A program made the position numbers and the translations under genes. From assembly GCA_904501815.1 (NCBI GenBank), contig CAJGCN010000022.1, forward strand, positions 1 to 14,334: a DNA stretch of 14,334 nt. Direction: 5' to 3'. Below the pieces are notes generated by a model. That model was given only the letters and a program-made list of their open reading frames with translations. It was not told where the DNA came from and did not search any database. Positions 8,424 to 14,154 of the stretch are shown in pieces. The stretch is from an uncultured Clostridia bacterium. Its GTDB lineage: Bacteria > Bacillota > Clostridia > Christensenellales > Borkfalkiaceae. Position 1 is the stretch's first letter. Every line of letters starts with the position of its first letter.

Positions 8424-8483
8424 GCTTGGCGTAAAAGACTTGAAAAAGTTTAAAAAATTTTTTCAAAAACAGCCTGTTATAGC

Positions 8484-8512
8484 TTGACATTTTTTTCGTT
8501 TTTCACTATAAT
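8484..8512 (+). promoter_or_regulatory. Consensus sigma-A promoter of tRNA-Thr
   Basis: TTGACA at 8484-8489, a 17-bp spacer and TATAAT at 8507-8512: both hexamers match the consensus perfectly. Transcription would begin near 8519, 14 bp before the mature tRNA. Confidence 0.93.
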
Positions 8513-8532
8513 GTCATAGTAAATATTAAATT

Positions 8533-8608
<76 letters not shown>

Positions 8609-8610
8609 AA

Positions 8611-8642
8611 AAAATCGACAAGTTGAACTTGTCGATTTTTTT
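8611..8642. terminator. Bidirectional terminator between tRNA-Thr and pyk
   Basis: 12-bp stem (8611-8622 with 8628-8639; left arm AAAATCGACAAG) around TTGAA, with T-runs on both strands. It ends the tRNA-Thr transcript rightward and the convergent pyk transcript leftward, 18 bp past the pyk stop. Confidence 0.92.
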
Positions 8643-8659
8643 CTTCTTAATTTTAAATT

Positions 8660-10066
8660 TTAAATAGTTTCAATGTTAATCAAATTCGAATTTCCGCTCT
8701 TTCCGTTCGGCGTACCGCCCGTGATGACGATCGTATCGCCTTTCTTTACTAAACCGCTCTTAATTGCCGTCTTTTTCGCGAAATAGAAGAGAATATCAAC
8801 GGAAGTGTATTCTTCCGCAAGAGCGGGTAAAACGCCCCAGCTAAGGGCTAATTTGCGATAAGCGTGCAAATCGGTGGTAATGCCGATAATGTTAATATTC
8901 GGGCGGAATCTCGAAACCATACGAGCCGTTGCGCCCGTGCGCGTGCATACGACGATTGCGCTTGCGTTTAAATCCTTTGCAAGTGTTGCCGCCGAATGCG
9001 ATAACGCTTCCGAAGAATTTTTAATAGCGAAACTGTCGATATACTGAATATAATTAACGTTATTTTCAGCGCGCATAACGATTTTAGACATAGCGGAAAC
9101 GGACTCAACAGGGAAATTCCCTGCGGCGGTTTCGCCTGAAAGCATCACGGCGGAAGTGCCGTCGTATACGGCGTTGGCAACGTCGGAAATTTCCGCACGG
9201 GTAGGACGGGGATTATAAATCATAGATTCAAGCATTTCCGTTGCCGTAATGACTCGTTTACCGTGAATACGGCATTGATCGATAATATGTTTTTGTACGT
9301 CGGGTAATTCTTCAAAAGGAATTTCAACGCCTAAATCTCCGCGCGCAACCATAATACCGTCGCAAACTTTCATAATATCCAACAAATTATTAACGCCCGC
9401 GCGGTTTTCGATTTTTGCGATTAAGTCGATATGGTCTCCGCCGTGTTCTTGCAAGAATTTACGGGCATCTAACACGTCTTGCGCTTTAGAAACGAAAGAA
9501 AGAGCAACGAAATCAACGTCCTGTTCAATCCCAAAGAGTAAATCGGCTTTGTCTTGTTCGGATAAAAACTGCAAACGCAATTCTTTGTCGGGAAAAAACA
9601 TAGATTTTCGGTTGGAAATCGTTCCGCCGATTTTGACCACGCAACGCACGCAAGGCGTTTCGATGCTTACGACTTCAAAAACGACGAGCCCGTTGTTTAA
9701 AAGGATTTTATCGCCCTTTACAAGTTCTTCGCAAATGCCTGCGTAAGAAACGCTTACTTGCGTTTCGTCGCCTTCTATATCTTCGGTGGTAAAGCTGAAT
9801 AAATCGCCTTCTTTTAAGGTAATTTTCCCGTCTTTAAAGGTTTTAATACGGAATTCAGGTCCTTTCGTGTCGAGAAGAATAGGCAAGGGAATTTGCTTTT
9901 CTTCGCGTACTTCTTTAATTAAGCGAATGTTTTTCGCGTGGTCTTCGTGCGTGCTATGCGAAAAGTTAAGCCGAGCTACGTTCATTCCCGCATCAGCGAG
10001 TGCGGCAATGGTGGGTTTCGTGTTGCTGGACGGGCCAAGTGTGCAAATAATCTTCGTTTTCTTCAT
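8660..10066 (-). CDS. pyk: Pyruvate kinase
   Basis: Converts phosphoenolpyruvate and ADP to pyruvate and ATP, the last step of glycolysis. The 468-residue product has the (beta/alpha)8 barrel and inserted B domain. It shows ARLNFSH (31-37), DTKGPE (66-71), catalytic-region LIAKIENRAGV with K218/E220, MVARGDLGVEIP (239-250), TATEMLESM (274-282), NPRPTRAE, and SGETAAGNFPVE. The C-terminal domain contains VVCTRTGATARMVS, in the effector region of the family. It lacks the PEP-utilizer-like C-terminal extension of Bacillus enzymes. Two differences from the common form are TATEML (usually TATQML) and NNG in place of DDG at about 124-126. The start ATG 10064-10066 has AGGAG 6 bases upstream. It is monocistronic, convergent with tRNA-Thr and divergent from rnpB. 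Confidence 0.97.
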   Translation of the reverse strand: MKKTKIICTLGPSSNTKPTIAALADAGMNVARLNFSHSTHEDHAKNIRLIKEVREEKQIPLPILLDTKGPEFRIKTFKDGKITLKEGDLFSFTTEDIEGDETQVSVSYAGICEELVKGDKILLNNGLVVFEVVSIETPCVRCVVKIGGTISNRKSMFFPDKELRLQFLSEQDKADLLFGIEQDVDFVALSFVSKAQDVLDARKFLQEHGGDHIDLIAKIENRAGVNNLLDIMKVCDGIMVARGDLGVEIPFEELPDVQKHIIDQCRIHGKRVITATEMLESMIYNPRPTRAEISDVANAVYDGTSAVMLSGETAAGNFPVESVSAMSKIVMRAENNVNYIQYIDSFAIKNSSEALSHSAATLAKDLNASAIVVCTRTGATARMVSRFRPNINIIGITTDLHAYRKLALSWGVLPALAEEYTSVDILFYFAKKTAIKSGLVKKGDTIVITGGTPNGKSGNSNLINIETI

Positions 10067-10127
10067 AATAAACTCCTAAAAATAAACGAAATCGTAAATA
10101 TTACGTAAAAAATAAAAAACTGCAACT

Positions 10128-10156
10128 ATTTTAACATTTTTTCGAAAAAAAAGCAA
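10128..10156 (-). promoter_or_regulatory. Sigma-A promoter of pyk
   Basis: On the minus strand: TTGCTT (10156-10151), a 17-bp spacer made of a T-run and an A-run around CG, then TGT-TAAAAT (-10 at 10133-10128), an extended -10. It predicts a leader of about 55 nt before the pyk start. Confidence 0.8.
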
Positions 10157-10184
10157 GGAAATGAGTGCATTTTTTCAAAGAAAG

Positions 10185-10193
10185 TGCTATAAT
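10185..10193 (+). promoter_or_regulatory. Extended -10 promoter of rnpB
   Basis: TGC-TATAAT, with TATAAT at 10188-10193, lies 7 bp before the first base of the RNase P RNA P1 helix, so the transcript start and RNA 5' end coincide. The -35 (GTGCAT, 10165-10170) is weak. It is divergent from the pyk promoter, with about 9 bp between the two -35 boxes. Confidence 0.82.
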
Positions 10194-10199
10194 ATAAAA

Positions 10200-10549
10200 G
10201 ATTTGAGTTTGTTATACGGTCGCGGTGCTTTTAAAGCAATGAGGAAAGTCCGAGCAGCATAGGACAGGGTGCCTGATAACGTCAGGTGAAGGCGACTTTA
10301 AGGAAAGTGCAACAGAAATAAACCGCAAAGGCTTAGCCTTTGTAAGGATGGAAAGGCGAGGTAAGAGCTCACCGATACTGCGGCAACGCGGTATGCCATG
10401 TAAACCCCACCCGCTGCAAGATTGGGCGTCCGTCAATAGGGCTGTCCGTCCGACGGAACGCCGTGAATATCGCTTGAGCTTATCGGCGACGATAAGCCTA
10501 GATAGATGACCGTACACGACAGAACTCGGCTTACAGACAAACTCAAATC
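10200..10549 (+). ncRNA. rnpB: RNase P RNA, class A
   Basis: Catalytic RNA that cleaves the 5' leader from pre-tRNAs. The ends form a perfect 13-bp P1 helix (10200-10212 with 10537-10549). The universally conserved core is present: GAGGAAAGTCCGAGC at 10241-10255 and its 3' partner AGATAGATGAC at 10500-10510 with CAGAACTCGGCTTAC at about 10520-10534. The sequences AGGGTGCC, AAAGTGCAACAGAAA and GGTAAGAGCTCACCG show class A architecture, the form seen in clostridia and most bacteria rather than the class B RNA of Bacillus. The total length of about 350 nt is usual. A reading frame on the opposite strand over this region is incidental. Confidence 0.96.
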
Positions 10550-10564
10550 CCTTTAAAATAAAAG

Positions 10565-10597
10565 GATTTCCGTATATTTCGCGGAAGTCTTTTTTTT
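10565..10597 (+). terminator. Rho-independent terminator after rnpB
   Basis: 8-bp stem (GATTTCCG 10565-10572 with CGGAAGTC 10582-10589, one G-U pair), 9-nt loop and eight T from 10590. It starts 16 bp after the P1 helix closes. Confidence 0.85.
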
Positions 10598-10603
10598 GCC
10601 TAT

Positions 10604-10668
10604 TATGTCTGATATAATACCTATGCAACGCATACTATGCGTGTCGTAATACCTATGTCTGGCATAAT
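10604..10668 (+). promoter_or_regulatory. Repeat-rich regulatory region before sigK, possible sigma-E-type promoter
   Basis: Two copies of TATGTCTG-NN-ATAAT start exactly 50 bp apart (10604 and 10654). Two copies of TAATACCTATG (10615 and 10647) interleave with them. Between lies the perfect palindrome ACGCATACTATGCGT (10628-10642). Within this, GATATAA (10611-10617), a 13-bp gap and CATACTAT (10631-10638) resemble the -35 and -10 of sporulation sigma-E promoters, which drive sigK in Bacillus. The repeats are seen directly; the promoter reading is inference. A TATAAT at 10613 has no good -35. Confidence 0.5.
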
Positions 10669-10762
10669 TGCGTAGGGAAATATAAAGCAATTTCCAAGAA
10701 ACGACGAATAGTACAAACTTTCTACGGCATACGATAGACAAAGAAGAAAAGAGGTGAAGGGT

Positions 10763-11464
10763 ATGCTGTTAGATTTTTTGTGGATGGTGTTAGGAAAAAT
10801 CGTTTTTTTTACGGGTGCGTTGACGGGAAAGACGTCTTTTCCCAAACCGCTGTCTAAGGAAGAAGAAGAGAGATATTTAGAACGAGTTGCGCAAGGGGAT
10901 AAACAGGCGAAAGAAATTTTAATCAAGCACAATATGCGATTAGTGGCGCATATCGTAAAAAAATATTCAGGCGCGGCGGAAACGGACGATTTATTGTCGG
11001 TGGGGAGTATCGGGCTGATTAAGGCAATCGGGACGTATAAGCAAGGACACGGCTCGACGCTCGCTACTTATACCGCCCGTTGCATTGAAAACGAAATTTT
11101 GATGCTCATTCGTTCGAATAAAAAGCATAAAAACACTATGTCCCTTTCCGACCCCGTCGGTACGGATAAAGACGGCAACGAATTAACGCTTATGGATTTA
11201 CTTTTTGAAAAAGAAGACGACGTATTCGATAAAGTGGAAAAATCCGTGCAAAGAGAGAAATTACTCCTACAAATCGAACGCCTTTTAAGCGAGAGAGAGT
11301 TTAAAGTGCTTTGTTTGCGCTACGCTTTAAAAGGGGGAATTCCTTTACCGCAACGGGAAGTGGCTTCGGTGATGAAGATTTCCCGCTCTTATATTTCACG
11401 TATTGAAAAACGCGCGGTAGAACGCTTACGCAAACATTTAAACGCCGAAGATTTTTTCGAATAA
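10763..11464 (+). CDS. sigK: RNA polymerase sporulation sigma factor SigK
   Basis: Sigma-70-family factor that, in spore formers, directs late mother-cell transcription for coat and cortex. The 233-residue product aligns by eye with Bacillus SigK: SFPKPLS (25-31), HNMRLVAHIVKKY (56-68), DDLLSVGSIGLIKAI in region 2 (75-89), TYTARCIENEILM (102-114), and a region 4 helix-turn-helix REVASVMKISRSYISRIEKRA (198-218). The first 20 residues are hydrophobic and precede SFPKPLS just as the cleaved pro-sequence does in Bacillus pro-sigma-K. I chose ATG 10763, with GAGGTG at 10751-10756 as its ribosome site; an in-frame GTG at 10754 lies inside that site. The gene is uninterrupted, with no skin-type element. 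SigE is the main alternative but fits the N-terminus less well. Confidence 0.9.
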   Translation: MLLDFLWMVLGKIVFFTGALTGKTSFPKPLSKEEEERYLERVAQGDKQAKEILIKHNMRLVAHIVKKYSGAAETDDLLSVGSIGLIKAIGTYKQGHGSTLATYTARCIENEILMLIRSNKKHKNTMSLSDPVGTDKDGNELTLMDLLFEKEDDVFDKVEKSVQREKLLLQIERLLSEREFKVLCLRYALKGGIPLPQREVASVMKISRSYISRIEKRAVERLRKHLNAEDFFE

Positions 11465-11482
11465 AAGAAAATAAACGGTAAG

Positions 11483-11505
11483 AACGCGCGTGGAAGCGCG
11501 TTTTT
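11483..11505 (+). terminator. Rho-independent terminator after sigK
   Basis: 7-bp GC-rich stem (AACGCGC 11483-11489 with GCGCGTT 11496-11502), 6-nt loop and a T-run to 11505, placed 18 bp after the sigK stop. Flanking AAACG and CGTTT could extend pairing. Confidence 0.85.
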
Positions 11506-11559
11506 CGTTTAAAGATATCGAAAAAAAGAAAAAATTTCCTAAAAAAGGGCTTTGCGGAC

Positions 11560-11588
11560 TTGATAAAAATTTTTTTATGTGTTATACT
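11560..11588 (+). promoter_or_regulatory. Sigma-A promoter of the NifU-like/GGGtGRT operon
   Basis: TTGATA at 11560-11565, a 17-bp spacer and TATACT at 11583-11588 with TGT directly before it (extended -10). An A/T-rich stretch precedes the -35 like an UP element. Transcription should start near 11595, leaving a leader of about 93 nt. Confidence 0.9.
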
Positions 11589-11596
11589 ATATTCGG

Positions 11597-11648
11597 CTCG
11601 TTTTGGGTTGAAATAGGCGTAGACTTATTTCGTACAAGCCTAAACGAG
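11597..11648 (+). promoter_or_regulatory. 5'-terminal RNA hairpin in the NifU-like/GGGtGRT leader
   Basis: CTCGTTT (11597-11603) pairs with AAACGAG (11642-11648). After a one-base bulge, GGGTT (11605-11609) pairs with AAGCCT (11637-11641, two wobble pairs), and GAAATA (11610-11615) pairs with TATTTC (11626-11631) around the 10-nt loop GGCGTAGACT. A 5-nt bulge (11632-11636) lies on the 3' side. The stem begins within 2-3 nt of the predicted transcript start. No T-run follows, so it is not a terminator. I do not recognise it as a known riboswitch. Confidence 0.65.
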
Positions 11649-11687
11649 ATAATAACGAAGAAAAAATAATTTTTGGAGGAATTCGTA

Positions 11688-12398
11688 ATGACAATATCGT
11701 CAGAAGTTCAACAGATGTTCTGCGTAGCCAAAGGCGCAGGCGTCGCTCGCCACGAAAACGCTGCCATTCCTGAAGAAGGTAAGTGGATTCACGCGAAAGA
11801 AATCAAAGACATCAGCGGTTTTACGCACGGTATCGGCTGGTGTGCGCCCCAACAAGGCGCGTGCAAACTTTCTTTGAATATCAAAGAAGGTATCATTCAA
11901 GAAGCGCTCGTAGAAACGATCGGCTGTTCGGGTATGACCCACTCTGCGGCTATGGCTGCGGAAATTCTTCCCGGTAAAACTCCGTTGGAAGCTCTTAACA
12001 CCGACCTTGTTTGCGACGCAATCAATACGGCAATGAGAGAATTGTTCTTGCAAATCGTTTACGGCCGTTCTCAATCCGCATTCTCCGACGACGGTCTTTC
12101 CATTGGCGCAGGCTTGGAAGATTTGGGTAAAGGCCACCGTTCGCAAGTAGGTACGATGTATTCCACCCTTCAAAAAGGCGTGAGATACCTTGAAATGGCG
12201 GAAGGCTACGTCACCCGCCTTGCTTTGGATGCAAACAACGAAGTAATCGGCTACGAATTCGTTTCGCTTGGCAAGATGACCGACTTTATTAAAAAAGGTA
12301 TGGAACCCAACGAAGCGTACGCACAGGCAATGGGACACTACGGCAGATTCTCTGCGGAACAGGGCGCGGTGAAGTTCATCGATCCCCGTAAGGAATAA
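11688..12398 (+). CDS. NifU/IscU-like iron-sulfur scaffold protein, partner of GGGtGRT protein
   Basis: The 236-residue product resembles the IscU/NifU N-terminal scaffold fold, on which Fe-S clusters are assembled. Cys residues sit where a scaffold would need them: C52 and C59 (GWCAPQQGAC), C80 in ETIGCSGMTHSAAMAAEILPG, which mirrors the GC-containing, Ser/Ala-rich IscU segment, and C109 (LVCDAI) like the third IscU Cys. A further 90-residue C-terminal region (about 145-236) goes beyond the IscU domain. The start is ATG 11688 with GGAGGA at 11675-11680. It lies 17 bp before the GGGtGRT gene in one operon. No cysteine desulfurase or suf gene is in the window, so a role in general Fe-S assembly is unproved. 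The family is often named only by this similarity. Confidence 0.8.
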   Translation: MTISSEVQQMFCVAKGAGVARHENAAIPEEGKWIHAKEIKDISGFTHGIGWCAPQQGACKLSLNIKEGIIQEALVETIGCSGMTHSAAMAAEILPGKTPLEALNTDLVCDAINTAMRELFLQIVYGRSQSAFSDDGLSIGAGLEDLGKGHRSQVGTMYSTLQKGVRYLEMAEGYVTRLALDANNEVIGYEFVSLGKMTDFIKKGMEPNEAYAQAMGHYGRFSAEQGAVKFIDPRKE

Positions 12399-12415
12399 TA
12401 GAGGAGGACAAGCAA

Positions 12416-13417
12416 ATGGCATTATTTGAAGGATATGAAAGAAGAATCGAAAAGATTAACGGCGTACTCGCTGAATACGGTATCTCTTCTATTGAAGAAT
12501 GTAAAGAAATTTGCCTTGCAAAAGGCGTTGATTGCGATAAAATCGTCAGAGGTACGCAACCTATCTGTTTTGAAAACGCAGTTTGGGCGTACACGGTCGG
12601 TGCGGCAATCGCAATTAAAAAAGGTTGTGTAAAGGCTGCTGATGCGGCTGCTGCAATCGGTATCGGTTTGCAAGCGTTCTGTATTCCCGGCTCGGTTGCG
12701 CAAAACCGTTTAGTAGGTCTTGGACACGGTAATTTGGGCGAAATGCTCCTTTCGGAAAGCACCGAATGTTTCTGCTTCCTTGCAGGACACGAATCCTTTG
12801 CGGCGGCAGAAGGCGCGATTTCTATCGCACAAAACGCAAACAAGGTTAGAAAGAACCCGCTCCGCGTTATCTTGAACGGTCTTGGTAAAGACGCGGCGTA
12901 TATCATTTCCAGAATTAACGGTTTCACCTTCGTAGAAACGGAATTCGACCACGCGAGCGAAACGGTTAAAGTCGTTTATGAAAAAGCGTTCTCCGACGGT
13001 CCCCGTGCGAAAGTTAAGTGCTACGGCGCTGACTCCGTACCCGAAGGCGTTGCGATTATGAAGCTTGAAAACGTAGGCGTTTCCATTACGGGCAACTCCA
13101 CGAACCCTACCCGCTTCCAACACCCCGTTGCAGGCACGTATAAGAAGTGGTGCAACGAAAACGGCGTAAAATACTTCTCCGTTGCTTCGGGCGGTGGTAC
13201 GGGCAGAACGCTCCACCCCGACAACATGGCGGCTGGTCCTGCATCCTACGGTATGACGGATACGATGGGCAGAATGCACTCCGACGCGCAATTCGCTGGG
13301 TCTTCGTCCGTTCCTGCGCACGTAGAAATGATGGGGCTTATCGGTATGGGTAATAACCCGATGGTCGGCGCGACGGTTGCCGTTGCAGTTGCTGTTGAAG
13401 AAGCAATGAAAGCGTAA
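12416..13417 (+). CDS. GGGtGRT protein, family of unknown function
   Basis: The 333-residue protein carries the family-naming motif GGGTGRT at 259-265, inside FSVASGGGTGRTLHPDN. Other Gly-rich stretches include GIGLQAFCIPGS (83-93), GLGHGNLGEML (101-111) and GLIGMGNNPMVGATVAVAVAVEEA near the C-terminus. Ten cysteines are present (C29, C33, C40, C51, C71, C89, C118, C120, C202, C246), many for a cytosolic protein. No signal peptide or clear transmembrane helix is seen. The start is ATG 12416 with AGGAGG at 12402-12407. The family is known from clostridia and other anaerobes beside a NifU-like gene, as here. I know of no established reaction for it. A role in Fe-S or thiol chemistry together with its partner is inference from the neighbour and the cysteines. 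Confidence 0.88.
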   Translation: MALFEGYERRIEKINGVLAEYGISSIEECKEICLAKGVDCDKIVRGTQPICFENAVWAYTVGAAIAIKKGCVKAADAAAAIGIGLQAFCIPGSVAQNRLVGLGHGNLGEMLLSESTECFCFLAGHESFAAAEGAISIAQNANKVRKNPLRVILNGLGKDAAYIISRINGFTFVETEFDHASETVKVVYEKAFSDGPRAKVKCYGADSVPEGVAIMKLENVGVSITGNSTNPTRFQHPVAGTYKKWCNENGVKYFSVASGGGTGRTLHPDNMAAGPASYGMTDTMGRMHSDAQFAGSSSVPAHVEMMGLIGMGNNPMVGATVAVAVAVEEAMKA

Positions 13418-13438
13418 GAAAATCAAATCGACATAAAG

Positions 13439-13468
13439 AAAAAGCTCTTCGTTTTGAAGAGCTTTTTT
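13439..13468. terminator. Terminator shared by GGGtGRT operon and the convergent zinc-ribbon gene
   Basis: Stem GCTCTTC (13444-13450) with GAAGAGC (13456-13462), extended by A5/T-run pairing, around a 5-nt loop, with T6 at 13463-13468. The A-run on the left gives a T-run on the minus strand too, so it can stop the gene ending at 13480. Confidence 0.92.
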
Positions 13469-13479
13469 CACGGGCTAAT

Positions 13480-13851
13480 TTATAAATTTTTACCGCAATT
13501 TTTGCAAAATTTTGCATCAGGGTCGTTTTTTGCGCCGCACTCGCAGGAAATTTTTTGACTTTCGTTCGCTTCGTTAACGGCGTTGACGATTACTTTCACG
13601 GCTTCCGCGCTTTGCTCGGCGGCGTTTTTCATAATTTCCTTTCTAAATCCGAACATCGTCAAGCCCCCGCCGATACCGCATAAGGGCAGACCTAAAAACG
13701 CGCACCAAAATAAAGACGGGGTTTCACGGTTTGAAAGCGAAGAAAAGAAATTGACGAACCCGATAATAGTCAGCGTGAGCCCGATAAGTAGTAGGGAAAT
13801 GCCGACGAGCGTAAAAATTCTTTTGTTTCTTTGATAATTTGGATTAGACAT
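13480..13851 (-). CDS. Small membrane protein with C-terminal zinc ribbon
   Basis: Of 123 residues, two hydrophobic segments (about 12-36 and 46-69) form likely transmembrane helices. A polar, Ala/Glu-rich helix (about 71-98) follows, then a zinc ribbon with C103, C105, C116 and C119 (CECG then FCKNCG). Such zinc-ribbon-plus-membrane proteins are common, mostly uncharacterised, in Firmicutes; the ribbon is usually structural. The start ATG 13849-13851 has AGGAG (plus strand 13858-13862) 6 bases upstream. It lies just downstream of tRNA-Val on the same strand, separated by that tRNA's terminator, so it may rely on read-through; I see no clear promoter in the short gap. No function can be assigned. 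Confidence 0.8.
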   Translation of the reverse strand: MSNPNYQRNKRIFTLVGISLLLIGLTLTIIGFVNFFSSLSNRETPSLFWCAFLGLPLCGIGGGLTMFGFRKEIMKNAAEQSAEAVKVIVNAVNEANESQKISCECGAKNDPDAKFCKNCGKNL

Positions 13852-13864
13852 ACTTATCTCCTAA

Positions 13865-13893
13865 AATAAAAAACTCCGAAATACTCGGAGTTT
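13865..13893 (-). terminator. Rho-independent terminator after tRNA-Val
   Basis: 9-bp stem AAACTCCGA (13871-13879) with TCGGAGTTT (13885-13893) around a 5-nt loop. Read leftward it is followed by a T-rich tract. It overlaps the upstream side of the zinc-ribbon gene's ribosome site region. Confidence 0.85.
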
Positions 13894-13900
13894 AAAAATT

Positions 13901-13977
<77 letters not shown>

Positions 13978-13993
13978 GAACGTTTACTTTGAC

Positions 13994-14022
13994 ATTATAT
14001 CAAATAAAATAAAAATCGTCAA
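13994..14022 (-). promoter_or_regulatory. Sigma-A promoter of tRNA-Val
   Basis: On the minus strand: TTGACG (14022-14017), a 17-bp spacer and a consensus TATAAT (13999-13994). Transcription would start near 13987, about 10 bp before the mature tRNA. Confidence 0.92.
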
Positions 14023-14080
14023 TGGATTTTCGGCTGTATTTGATAAAAAATTCAAATTCTACAAAAAAATTTCTACGCCA

Positions 14081-14125
14081 CAACGCCTTTCAAGCGTTGA
14101 CTTTTTTGCTGAAAAACAATATAAT
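14081..14125 (+). promoter_or_regulatory. Sigma-A promoter of the ZIP transporter gene with a possible overlapping operator
   Basis: TTGACT at 14097-14102, a 17-bp spacer and TATAAT at 14120-14125; start near 14132. An inverted repeat CAACGC (14081-14086) / GCGTTG (14094-14099) overlaps the first bases of the -35, where a bound repressor would block polymerase. The promoter is clear; the operator is a suggestion. Confidence 0.85.
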
Positions 14126-14154
14126 GAATAAAAGAGAATATTGGGAGTAGAAAA

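Noticed and set aside
10212..10628. A 138-codon open frame on the minus strand
   Set aside because: It covers the RNase P RNA and its terminator; the conserved RNA explains the sequence.
11700..12422. A 240-codon open frame on the minus strand over the NifU-like gene
   Set aside because: It lies wholly opposite a well-supported gene with promoter and ribosome site, and its translation is rich in Arg, His and Phe, typical of an antisense shadow.
12710..13471. A 253-codon open frame on the minus strand over the GGGtGRT gene
   Set aside because: Composition is that of an antisense shadow, and it runs across the strong terminator at 13439-13468.
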